Below are positions 1 to 6,517 of a stretch of 9,688 bases of DNA, one piece after another. A program made the translations under genes and the position numbers. Numbering within the stretch: position 1 is the first letter of the stretch; every line of letters begins with the position of its first letter. Below the pieces are notes generated by a model that was not told where the DNA came from, did no database searches, and saw only the letters and a program-made list of their open reading frames with translations. This DNA is from Coriobacteriales bacterium (GTDB taxonomy: Bacteria; Actinomycetota; Coriobacteriia; Coriobacteriales; UBA8131), in contig JAISUQ010000080.1 of assembly GCA_031272005.1 (NCBI GenBank), forward strand, positions 1 through 9,688. Reading direction: 5' to 3'.

Positions 1-981
1 CAACTTAAAGCGGGCCTGATGCTCGGCAATCAGTGTGGAGACGGTCTGGATGGTCTTGCTGTCGAAATGCAGGGCTTTCAGGCGTTTGCGGGCAATCCGC
101 TCGCCGGCCAGGTCGTGCCCGTAGAAATGCCCTACCCCGTCCGCATCGGTGAAAAAGCACTCCGGTTTGCCCAAATCGTGCAGCAGCAGGGTCAGGCGCA
201 CCAGCGGGTCGGGCGCCGCCAGAGCCACGGCATGGGCACTGTGCTCCCAGACATCGTACTGGTGGTATTTGGTCTGCTGGTCAAAACCGATCGTCGGGGC
301 GATTTCGGGGATAAAGACCGCCAGGACGTCGGGGTATTCCAACAGCACGGGCAGGATGTTGGCACCGGGCAGCATGCGTATCAACTCGGCGCTCAGGCGT
401 TCAACGGCGATATTGGCCAGCAGCTGGCGCTGCTCATGCAAGGCCTGGGCCAGCTGGTCCTCAATGGCAAAGCCGATGGTGGCGGCAAAACGCAGTGCCC
501 GCATGATGCGCAGGGCATCCTCGCTCAGGCGCAGCTGGGGCTGGCCGACAGCCCGCAGCAGCTGGGCGGAGATGTCATCGCGGCCGCCAAAGGGATCGCT
601 GAAGCCTCGCTGGGGATGGTAGGCGATGGCATTGAGCGTGAAATCCCGACGCGCCAGGTCCTCCTGCAGGCTCGGTGCGTAACGTACTTCCTGGGGATGA
701 CGATTGTCGAGATAAGGACCGTCCGCACGATAGCTGGTAATCTCTACTGGCAGGTCGGGCAGCAACAGGGTCCAGGTACCATGTGCAATGCCTGTCGGGA
801 TCAGCCGGGCACCGGCCAGCGCCTCAGCCACCTGTGGCGGGGTCGCCGACGTGGCGATGTCCCAGTCGTGCGGCACAACTCCCAACAGATGGTCGCGCAC
901 GCAACCACCGACTACGCAGGCTTCGTATCCGGCAGCCTCCAGGGAGTCCAGGGTCTGTCTTATGCCAGCGGGTATGTCCAT
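1..981 (-). CDS. cca: CCA tRNA nucleotidyltransferase, HD-domain type (3' end outside window)
   Basis: This enzyme adds or repairs the 3'-terminal CCA of tRNAs in the cytoplasm, using CTP and ATP. The 327 residues visible read off the minus strand start at ATG 981-979. They show the class II polymerase-beta-like head: GGCVRD at 25-30, the metal-binding DWD at 39-41, HGT at 67-69, and RRDFTLNAIAY at 111-121. A following EDALRIMRALRFA stretch is the usual nucleotide-recognition/neck region. An HD-phosphohydrolase-like motif HDLGK lies at 268-272, with a preceding WEHSAHA segment; this arrangement is typical of Firmicutes and Actinobacteria enzymes. The frame is still open at base 1, so the C-terminus is missing; family members usually run past 400 residues. 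No in-frame ATG, GTG or TTG lies between the metK stop and this ATG. No good Shine-Dalgarno is visible, so translation may depend on coupling to metK, 26 bases upstream. Identity is firm. Whether it does full CCA addition or only part of it cannot be read from the sequence. Confidence 0.95.
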   Translation of the reverse strand, partial: MDIPAGIRQTLDSLEAAGYEACVVGGCVRDHLLGVVPHDWDIATSATPPQVAEALAGARLIPTGIAHGTWTLLLPDLPVEITSYRADGPYLDNRHPQEVRYAPSLQEDLARRDFTLNAIAYHPQRGFSDPFGGRDDISAQLLRAVGQPQLRLSEDALRIMRALRFAATIGFAIEDQLAQALHEQRQLLANIAVERLSAELIRMLPGANILPVLLEYPDVLAVFIPEIAPTIGFDQQTKYHQYDVWEHSAHAVALAAPDPLVRLTLLLHDLGKPECFFTDADGVGHFYGHDLAGERIARKRLKALHFDSKTIQTVSTLIAEHQARFKL

Positions 982-1007
982 TTGAGCATTATCTACGCTA
1001 TACGCAT

Positions 1008-2252
1008 CTACAGCGCCGCTTTCAGGGCTTCGACGCGATTGGTGGCCTCCCAGGTGAACTGGGGCAACTCGCGTCCGAAGTGGCCATAGGCTGCTGTCGC
1101 TCGATAGATGGGCCGGCGCAGCTCGAGTGCGTCGATGATGGCGCCAGGGCGCAGGTCGAAGACCCGCTGGACAGCGGCGGCGATGGCTTCATCCGGCACG
1201 TTGCCGGTGCCAAAGGTCTCCACCAGCAGCGACAGCGGGCGGGCCATGCCGATACCATAGGCCACCTGGACCTCGCAGCGGCGGGCCAGCCCGGCGGCCA
1301 CGATATTCTTGGCCACCCAGCGAGCGGCATAGGCGGCGCCGCGGTCGACCTTGGTCGGATCTTTGCCGGAGAAGCAGCCGCCGCCATGGCGACCGCTGCC
1401 ACCATAAGTGTCAACGATGATCTTGCGCCCGGTGACACCGGTATCCCCTGCCGGCCCGCCAATGACAAAACGGCCCGTGGGATTCACATAAATTTCAGCT
1501 CCCTGCCAATCAATCTGCCATTGGGAGAATACCGGAGTCAGGACCTGCTCCACAAGGTCGGCCTTGAGTTGGCCTGCGACGTCGACTTCGGCCGCATGCT
1601 GGGTGGAGATCAGCACCTTCTCCACCGCAAGCGGGCGGCCGTTGTCGTAGCGCACGCTGACCTGGGTCTTGCCGTCGGGCTTGAGGTACGGCAGGGTGCC
1701 GTCTTTGCGAACGGCAGCCAGACGCTCAGCCAGGCGGTGGGCCAGAAATACCGGCAGTGGCATCAACGTTGGGGTCTCGTCGCAGGCATAGCCGAACATC
1801 ATCCCCTGGTCGCCGGCGCCGATCAACTCATAGGGGTCATCGTTGCTGCCGGCATGCTGCACCTCAAAGGATTCATCCACGCCCTGGGCGATGTCAGCAC
1901 TCTGTTCGTGGATGGAATTGATGATTCCGCAGGATGAAGCATCGAATCCGAGGGCGGGGTCGTTGTAGCCGATACTGGCGATAACCTCGCGGACCACAGC
2001 CTCGAAGTCGATATAAGCCTGAGTGCGCACCTCGCCGGCCAGGACCACCAGGCCGGTGGTCACCAGGGCCTCGACAGCCGTGCGGGCATTGGCCAGGGCG
2101 GCCGGGTCGCCAGAAGGCGAAACGTAGCCTTCGGCTTCCAGCTCGGCCTCCTTGGTCAGGATGGCATCCAGGATGGTGTCGGAGATCTGGTCGCAGATCT
2201 TGTCCGGATGGCCCTCGGTGACGCTTTCGGATGTGAATAGATAGCTGCTCAA
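1008..2252 (-). CDS. metK: S-adenosylmethionine synthetase
   Basis: MetK makes S-adenosylmethionine from methionine and ATP, releasing phosphate and pyrophosphate; it acts in the cytoplasm as a homotetramer. The 414-residue product is complete. Signatures are GHPDK at 14-18, GAGDQGMMFGYA at 145-156, GDTGVTGRK in the centre, and HGGGCFSGKD at 289-298 followed by PTKVDR. The Lys and Asp residues matching E. coli K265, K269 and D271 are present. It is slightly longer than the E. coli enzyme, mainly because of a short insert near residues 41-55, which I recall from Coriobacteriia sequences. Two substitutions stand out in the core signature: Cys293 where Ala is usual, and Gly305 where Ser is usual. 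The start is TTG at 2252-2250. It is supported by AGGAGG 6 bases upstream and by the conserved N-terminus YLFTSESVTEGHPDK. The gene lies 10 bases after the aminotransferase stop and is followed by cca. No SAM riboswitch is possible in such a short gap, so expression should follow the operon promoter near 4100. Confidence 0.98.
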   Translation of the reverse strand: MSSYLFTSESVTEGHPDKICDQISDTILDAILTKEAELEAEGYVSPSGDPAALANARTAVEALVTTGLVVLAGEVRTQAYIDFEAVVREVIASIGYNDPALGFDASSCGIINSIHEQSADIAQGVDESFEVQHAGSNDDPYELIGAGDQGMMFGYACDETPTLMPLPVFLAHRLAERLAAVRKDGTLPYLKPDGKTQVSVRYDNGRPLAVEKVLISTQHAAEVDVAGQLKADLVEQVLTPVFSQWQIDWQGAEIYVNPTGRFVIGGPAGDTGVTGRKIIVDTYGGSGRHGGGCFSGKDPTKVDRGAAYAARWVAKNIVAAGLARRCEVQVAYGIGMARPLSLLVETFGTGNVPDEAIAAAVQRVFDLRPGAIIDALELRRPIYRATAAYGHFGRELPQFTWEATNRVEALKAAL

Positions 2253-2258
2253 AACTGT

Positions 2259-2264
2259 CCTCCT
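2259..2264 (-). promoter_or_regulatory. Shine-Dalgarno AGGAGG of metK, overlapping the upstream stop codon
   Basis: On the minus strand AGGAGG ends 6 bases before the TTG start of metK. Its first bases overlap the TAG stop (2265-2263) of the aminotransferase. This fixes the metK start at a non-ATG codon and suggests that ribosomes ending the upstream gene feed metK. Confidence 0.85.
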
Positions 2265-3342
2265 ATAAGCTTACATTACTTATAAGTATACTCGATAAAG
2301 CGCTGAGTAACTCGGCGTTGTCGGCTTTGTTGTGATAGCCGATATGCCCCACCCGCAGCATGGTATCGGCCTGCTGGCCGCCGCAGGGGTTGAGCACCAG
2401 GCCAAACTCCTGTTGCAGCCGACGGTTGGCCTCCTGGGCGCCACCGGCACTGAAGATGATGGGCGTCAGGGCGTTGGACAGCGGCCAGCCGGGCAACTCC
2501 AGGCCCGGCACTGGCGCCACCCCGACGCGAAAATCCTCGGCCAGCTCGCGGATCTGCGCCAGCCAGGCCTCCAGGCCGATGTCGCAAACCGTCGTCAGCT
2601 GATCGGCCAGCTCATAGATGATGCCCACTGGCGGTGTAAATGGCGTCTGGCCGCGCAGACCATCGCTCAGTGCGGGTTTGAAATCAAAATACAGGCTGGG
2701 AACGCTGGCGGCCAGAACCCGCTCGCTGAGCATCTGCTCGCTGAGCAACACCGCCGAAAGCCCCGGCGAGAGGGCCAGGCCTTTTTGCGAACTGATAATC
2801 ATCGCCCCGATGCCCGCTGAAGCCATGTCTATCGGATCAGCCAGGAAGGCCGAGATGGCGTCAACAATCAACAGCATCGCGTTCTGCCGGCAGAAACCAG
2901 CCAGCAGCTCCAGGTCGTAGAGCTGCCCGGTGGATGTCTCATCGAGGTTGGCCAACAGGGCGCTGCAACCGCGGCCGGCGTATGCGGCCAGGTGCTCGGC
3001 GGTCAGGGTTTCGCCAAACGCCAGGGTCAGGACCTCGTGTGGGATACTCAAGCGCTGGCAAATCTGGACAAAACGCCGGCCAAAGGTGCCGCCGTCGATA
3101 ATCAGGGCTTTGTCGGCGGAGTTCAGGCAGTTCAGCACCGTGGCCTCCATCGCGCCGGTGCCGGACGCAGCCAACAGCAAGGCGCGCGAGCCCGCCCCCG
3201 CCCCCGCCAGCTGCAGCAACAGGCGCTCACACTCCAAAACGACCGCAGAGAACTCCGCATTGCGAAAATACGGGACCTGTTGGCCCGCTACAGCCAGAGT
3301 CTGCGGGCTCATCTGCACAGGACCGACGGTGAACAGCTTCAC
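2263..3342 (-). CDS. Class V PLP-dependent aminotransferase, possibly 2-aminoethylphosphonate transaminase-like
   Basis: This is a fold-type I, class V pyridoxal-phosphate aminotransferase of 359 residues, cytoplasmic, of the alanine-glyoxylate/serine-pyruvate/aminoethylphosphonate transaminase superfamily. The N-terminus FTVGPVQMSP (4-13) matches the usual start of the family. The PLP phosphate-binding SGTGAMEA lies at 60-67, DETSTG at 134-139, VDAISAF at 160-166 (Asp161 should contact the PLP pyridine nitrogen), and SSQKG at 184-188 with Lys187 as the Schiff-base lysine. The start is GTG (3342-3340), overlapping the TGA stop of the nucleotidyltransferase by four bases (GTGA), with AGAGGA about 10 bases upstream. 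This overlap is strong evidence that the two products work together. In known systems such a pair makes and activates 2-aminoethylphosphonate, or processes a related amino-alcohol phosphate. The substrate cannot be told from sequence alone. An ordinary serine-pyruvate or alanine-glyoxylate role remains possible. Confidence 0.85.
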   Translation of the reverse strand: MKLFTVGPVQMSPQTLAVAGQQVPYFRNAEFSAVVLECERLLLQLAGAGAGSRALLLAASGTGAMEATVLNCLNSADKALIIDGGTFGRRFVQICQRLSIPHEVLTLAFGETLTAEHLAAYAGRGCSALLANLDETSTGQLYDLELLAGFCRQNAMLLIVDAISAFLADPIDMASAGIGAMIISSQKGLALSPGLSAVLLSEQMLSERVLAASVPSLYFDFKPALSDGLRGQTPFTPPVGIIYELADQLTTVCDIGLEAWLAQIRELAEDFRVGVAPVPGLELPGWPLSNALTPIIFSAGGAQEANRRLQQEFGLVLNPCGGQQADTMLRVGHIGYHNKADNAELLSALSSILISNVSL

Positions 3343-4091
3343 GCCAGCTTCATCCTCTGCAAAAATTCGTCTTCGTTCAGGCCTTCGTGCTGGAGGATGC
3401 GGCGGTAATCATCAATGTAGTCGACTTCAGCCCAGAAAGCCCCTTCGACATCGATTACCTCCACAGGGAACTCCGCGCAGGAGCGATACAGCACATCCTC
3501 CCACCACATATCGTAGTCCTCATTCCAAATCAGGCGCTCCAGATTGGCAATGAAGGTCGGCAGGAACCCGGCGGCCAGCTTGGCAGCGCCAACGTATTCG
3601 CAGCTGCGCTGTTCGGGTGCCAGCTGCTTGCCGTAAGCCACAATCTGGCCGTCCTGAAGCTGGAAGAAGTAATCCCCCACCTGGGCCCGACTGTGGTCGC
3701 CCAGCATCACAGCCTGGGATTGATAGCCAGAGAGCCGCTTCAGGATATCATCACCCCAAAAGACGTCAGCATTGGCCAGGATGATGTCTTCTCCCTGCTC
3801 GGCGCTTTCCTGCAGGTATTCGCGGGCTATCCAAAGCGAGCCTATGGAATTGGTGATGCGATAGAAGGGGTTCTCAAAGAAGCGCACCTCCGGAAAATCT
3901 GCCAGTGCAGCAGCTACGCTGTCCTTGCAGAAGCCGACAACCACGGCAGTGGAAATGCCTGCTGCCGCCATCTTGCGCATGGTATTGGCAATCAGCGGCC
4001 CGTCGCCCACCTCATAAGTGCATTTGGCGCGATTGGCCTCCACCCCCAGGCGACTGCCAACGCCAGCAGCCAGAAACAATGCTCTGGTCAT
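3339..4091 (-). CDS. LicC/PntC-like nucleotidyltransferase (CTP:phosphocholine or 2-aminoethylphosphonate cytidylyltransferase family)
   Basis: This 250-residue cytoplasmic GT-A-fold nucleotidyltransferase should transfer CMP (less likely another NMP) to a phosphate or phosphonate, giving an activated head group for a surface glycan or lipid. The nucleotide-binding loop LAAGVGSRL is at 7-15, with Lys23 downstream. NPFYRITNSIGSLWIA at 74-89 is the Asn/Ser-rich segment typical of LicC-like enzymes. ANADV at 106-110 carries a probable metal-binding Asp109. MWWEDVLY at 194-201 and AEVDYIDDYRR at 221-231 match the C-terminal pattern, with Asp224 a likely second metal ligand. The ATG at 4091-4089 is the start because an in-frame TAG lies three codons upstream. 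Only a distant AAAGG is seen as a ribosome site. It is the first gene of the minus-strand block and overlaps the aminotransferase by four bases. A sugar-phosphate nucleotidyltransferase is a weaker alternative, because the segment at 74-89 does not fit RmlA/GalU proteins well. Confidence 0.85.
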   Translation of the reverse strand: MTRALFLAAGVGSRLGVEANRAKCTYEVGDGPLIANTMRKMAAAGISTAVVVGFCKDSVAAALADFPEVRFFENPFYRITNSIGSLWIAREYLQESAEQGEDIILANADVFWGDDILKRLSGYQSQAVMLGDHSRAQVGDYFFQLQDGQIVAYGKQLAPEQRSCEYVGAAKLAAGFLPTFIANLERLIWNEDYDMWWEDVLYRSCAEFPVEVIDVEGAFWAEVDYIDDYRRILQHEGLNEDEFLQRMKLA

Positions 4092-4181
4092 CTGATGCTA
4101 CCCGACCTTTCAATACTACGAAACTTATACATTTCGGATAATTCCAAAATATTTATGCCACTGGGCGTTTACAATGATAGC
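4092..4181. promoter_or_regulatory. Divergent intergenic region with candidate promoters for both directions
   Basis: This 90-base, AT-rich gap separates two divergent genes, so it should carry both promoters. Plus-strand -10 candidates are GATAAT (4137-4142) and TACAAT (4170-4175). The latter ends 6 bases before ATG 4182, which would give a leaderless transcript. On the minus strand TATAAG (4129-4124) is a possible -10 for the four-gene block. I see no convincing -35 box for any of them. No terminator or riboswitch fold is apparent. Confidence 0.4.
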
Positions 4182-5522
4182 ATGACGATGCCCACACACA
4201 GCCCAGACTCCCCTTTGCCGCCAGATAGCGAGCAGGTAGCAGCGATATCCAGCTATATCGCCCACGGCATCGAACATGGCTGTGGTGATTGCCTGGGGTT
4301 GGAACTGGAGCACTTCATCGTTACGGCCGGCGATCACCAGCTCGTGCCCTACCTGGCTGATGCCAGCAGCGGTCGCCCGGGAGTCGCCACAGTGCTTCAG
4401 CGGCTGGCGGATAACTACGATGAGTGCATCTACGAGCCGCAGGCGGATGGCCGCCAGGCGCTGATCGGCCTGTCGCGGCCCCATGCCAACGTGACTCTGG
4501 AGCCGGGCGCCCAGCTGGAAATCAGTATCGGCCCGGTGTTGTCCCTCGCTTCTCTGGAGGGCCTGTACCAGGCTTTTCGGGAGGAAATCGAGCCGGTGCT
4601 GGCCGAACTGGGCCTGGAGCTGATGACCTGCGGCTATCACCCGAGTGCCTGCGCCAACGAGATTCCCCTGATTCCCAAGACCCGCTATCGCTATATGGAC
4701 GAGCACTTCAAATCAACCGGCCGGCATGGCCTGTGCATGATGCGAGCCAGCGCTTCTACGCAGGTCAGCATCGATTTCGCCAGCGAAGCTGACGCCGTGC
4801 GCAAATTCCGCATCGCCAATGCCTTAGGGCCGCTGTTGGCCTTCATCACCGACAACTCGCCGGTGTTTGAGGGCTCGCCGGTGGGTAGCGGCGGCCAGGC
4901 GCGCAGTGGACTACCAGTACCCAAGCGGATGGCCCGCACTGCCATCTGGGATGATGTCGACCCGGCGCGCTCCATGACCGCGCCGCATACCTTTGACCCG
5001 CAGTTCGGCTTTGATGATTACGCCGCTACACTTTTAAGCTCGGCGGCGGTGTTCACTGTCGAGCAGGACGAGCAGGGCGGCAAGCACAGCGTTTACCAGG
5101 GGTCTCGGAGCTTTACGGAGGCTTTTGCCGGGCAACAGCTGAGTCAGCAGGAAGTTGAGCATATCCTTTCGCTGTTCTTCTTCGACACCCGCTTCAAGAC
5201 CTACCTGGAGATCCGCATGGCCGATTCGCTGCCAGTTGAGTATGCCCTGAGCTTTGCGGCACTGATCAAGGGGGTCTTCTACCAGGCCGAGGCGCTTGCG
5301 TACTACGAACAGGCGCTGGCGCAGGTTGACGCGCCGGCAATCGCAACAGCCAAGGCGACGCTGGCCCGCGACGGCTATGCTGCCACCATCTACGACCGCC
5401 CAGCCACCGCCTGGCTGGAAGAACTGTTCACCTGGGCCGCAGGAGGCCTCCATGACCGCGACGCCGCCTACCTCTCCCCCCTTGCCGACTTGGCCAAGCA
5501 ACGCCGCACCCTGGTTGGCTGA
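4182..5522 (+). CDS. Glutamate-cysteine ligase, GCS2 (plant-type/EgtA-like) family
   Basis: This cytoplasmic enzyme of about 446 residues should join glutamate to cysteine through the gamma-carboxylate with ATP, the first step of glutathione-type thiol synthesis. Visible signatures, numbered from ATG 4182, are GLELEHF at 39-45 (the conserved Glu-x-Glu-x-Phe region), EPGAQLEISIGP at 107-118 (usual form close to PGGQxELS), and MMRASASTQVSIDF at 186-199 leading into SEAD..RKFRIANALGPLLAFITDNSP. A later stretch with IWDDVDPARS and a FGFDDYA motif is also typical. The frame stays open far upstream, but that part is antisense to the nucleotidyltransferase and is not coding. Start candidates are ATG 4155, 4182 and 4188; none has a good Shine-Dalgarno, and 4182 would suit a leaderless mRNA. 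No glutathione synthetase lies beside it, so the end product may be gamma-glutamylcysteine or another compound. A related carboxylate-amine ligase with another amine acceptor is the main alternative. Confidence 0.85.
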   Translation: MTMPTHSPDSPLPPDSEQVAAISSYIAHGIEHGCGDCLGLELEHFIVTAGDHQLVPYLADASSGRPGVATVLQRLADNYDECIYEPQADGRQALIGLSRPHANVTLEPGAQLEISIGPVLSLASLEGLYQAFREEIEPVLAELGLELMTCGYHPSACANEIPLIPKTRYRYMDEHFKSTGRHGLCMMRASASTQVSIDFASEADAVRKFRIANALGPLLAFITDNSPVFEGSPVGSGGQARSGLPVPKRMARTAIWDDVDPARSMTAPHTFDPQFGFDDYAATLLSSAAVFTVEQDEQGGKHSVYQGSRSFTEAFAGQQLSQQEVEHILSLFFFDTRFKTYLEIRMADSLPVEYALSFAALIKGVFYQAEALAYYEQALAQVDAPAIATAKATLARDGYAATIYDRPATAWLEELFTWAAGGLHDRDAAYLSPLADLAKQRRTLVG

Positions 5523-5586
5523 AGGAGCTATCGCCACTCCGAAACAAAGGTCTGCTTATAAATCTCTAATTACTGTATAATTATGT

Positions 5587-5598
5587 GAATAATTATTC
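5587..5598. promoter_or_regulatory. Candidate operator: perfect 12-bp palindrome
   Basis: GAATAATTATTC equals its own reverse complement. It begins 6 bases after the TATAAT box and ends 21 bases before the TTG start of the methyltransferase gene. A dimeric regulator bound here would block transcription start. The identity of the regulator is unknown. Confidence 0.4.
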
Positions 5599-5608
5599 TG
5601 CTAGATTC

Positions 5609-5614
5609 AGGAGG
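5609..5614 (+). promoter_or_regulatory. Shine-Dalgarno AGGAGG of the methyltransferase gene
   Basis: AGGAGG lies 5 bases before TTG 5620. It decides the start, since no ATG lies at a suitable distance and the reading frame is open from this TTG. Confidence 0.8.
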
Positions 5615-5619
5615 TTGTT

Positions 5620-6516
5620 TTGCGGTTTGGCGATGTGGACTGGGGGTTGGAGTGGCGGCGGGTGCAGAGTGGGCGGCTGAAGCCTTTTGACCCGGAATAC
5701 TGGGATGGGCGGGCATCCGACTTCCTGCTCAAGCAGCCTACGCCCTATGAGCAGGAGTTTCTCCAGATGGCCGACTTGCAGCCGGGCGAGCAGGTTTTGG
5801 ATGTTGGCTGTGGCTCGGGTACCTTCAGCATCCCTTTGGCCAGTGCCGGACACGAAGTCGTGGCTATGGATGTCTCCAGCGGCATGCTGGATAAACTGCG
5901 CACCCTGATAGACCGTGACGCTCTGAGCAACATCAGGATCGTCCAGGGCGGTTGGGACGATGATTGGCCTGGCCTGGGCATCTTACCGAAAAGCGTTGAT
6001 GTGGCTATTGCTTCCCGTTCGCTGCTGACCTTGGATTTGGTTGGCGCCATTGAGAAGCTCAATGCCACGGCGCGCCGCCGCGTCTGCGTCACCTTGGGCA
6101 CGGAGAGCTTTCCGTTCATCGACGTCAGGGTGGTGCAGGCCATCGGCCGCGAGCATCACGTCACCGGCGATTACCTCTGCGCTTTGAACTGCCTCTATCA
6201 ACTGGGCATCAAGGCCGAGCTGCGCCTGATTGGTCAGCCGCGCCGCGATGTCTACGTCAGTCGGGAAAGCGCCTGGGAATCCATCTCCCATCGTTGCGAT
6301 GGCCTGACCGCCAAGGAAGCCAAACGCCTGCATCGTTTTCTGGATGAACACCTGATCGCCTGGGAGTACGAGCAGGACGGCCAGACGCACACCGGCGTGG
6401 CCAAGGATTACATCCGCGACATGCGCTGGGCCTTCATCTCCTGGAGCACCGAACCAACCGAGCCCAACGTGCGAGTCTACAAAGCCGACAGCCGCTGCGT
6501 GGCCAGCAAACACTAA
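5620..6516 (+). CDS. Class I SAM-dependent methyltransferase of unknown substrate
   Basis: This 298-residue soluble protein has a Rossmann-fold methyltransferase core. Motif I VLDVGCGSGTF is at 59-69 and the acidic residue of motif II is Asp84 in VVAMDVS. A motif III/IV-like region IVQGGWDDDWP near residues 107-117 is followed by a VDVAIASRSL strand. About 55 residues precede the core, and the final 110 residues form a family-specific substrate-binding part rich in aromatic and charged residues. No membrane segment or signal peptide is seen. The start is TTG, backed by AGGAGG 5 bases upstream. It has its own promoter region and faces the propeller lipoprotein gene with one base between stop codons. 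From memory, similar methyltransferases with an SRSL...ARRRV..TL pattern occur beside FecCD-type iron/cobalamin transporters in anaerobes. That would fit the binding-protein gene in this window, but it is a weak inference. The methyl acceptor cannot be predicted. Confidence 0.85.
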   Translation: MRFGDVDWGLEWRRVQSGRLKPFDPEYWDGRASDFLLKQPTPYEQEFLQMADLQPGEQVLDVGCGSGTFSIPLASAGHEVVAMDVSSGMLDKLRTLIDRDALSNIRIVQGGWDDDWPGLGILPKSVDVAIASRSLLTLDLVGAIEKLNATARRRVCVTLGTESFPFIDVRVVQAIGREHHVTGDYLCALNCLYQLGIKAELRLIGQPRRDVYVSRESAWESISHRCDGLTAKEAKRLHRFLDEHLIAWEYEQDGQTHTGVAKDYIRDMRWAFISWSTEPTEPNVRVYKADSRCVASKH

Positions 6517-6517
6517 T

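Larger units (their letters stand above)
5523..5619 (+). promoter_or_regulatory. AT-rich promoter region of the methyltransferase gene with palindromic operator candidate
   Basis: This 97-base gap is markedly AT-rich against GC-rich flanks. It has a perfect-consensus -10 box TATAAT at 5576-5581, with only a poor -35 match upstream. The octamer ATAATTAT occurs twice, at 5577-5584 and 5589-5596, 12 bases apart centre to centre or roughly one helical turn. The second copy is the core of the perfect palindrome GAATAATTATTC (5587-5598), which would cover the expected transcription start. This looks like a repressor site. It resembles the A/T-rich core of Fur-type boxes, but the half-site spacing is not canonical. 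Confidence 0.5.

Noticed and set aside
19..1089. Plus-strand open frame of 356 codons over the cca region
   Set aside because: The minus strand here encodes a complete set of CCA-adding enzyme motifs; the plus-strand frame is its shadow.
783..1937. Long plus-strand open frame (384 codons) opposite metK and the start of cca
   Set aside because: It has no recognisable protein pattern, lies antisense to well-conserved metK and cca coding sequence, and has the Gly/Ala/His-rich look of a GC-rich shadow frame.
2253..2262. Possible SAM riboswitch before metK
   Set aside because: Only 10 bases separate metK from the upstream stop codon, far too few for any riboswitch.
3185..3210. CCCGCC-type short tandem repeat
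   Set aside because: It encodes an Ala-Gly run within the aminotransferase, in frame and short; it is ordinary GC-rich low complexity.
3387..4181. A 265-codon N-terminal extension of the glutamate-cysteine ligase frame
   Set aside because: It is fully antisense to the nucleotidyltransferase gene and has no family similarity. The conserved ligase sequence begins only after ATG 4182, and the gap at 4092-4181 looks like a promoter region.
4092..4181. Possible imperfect palindrome around 4131-4149 as an operator
   Set aside because: Only about 5 of 7 positions pair between the arms, which is not beyond chance in AT-rich DNA.
5523..5545. Possible terminator after the glutamate-cysteine ligase gene (GGAG...CTCC)
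   Set aside because: The stem is only 4 base pairs with a 9-base loop and no T-run follows.
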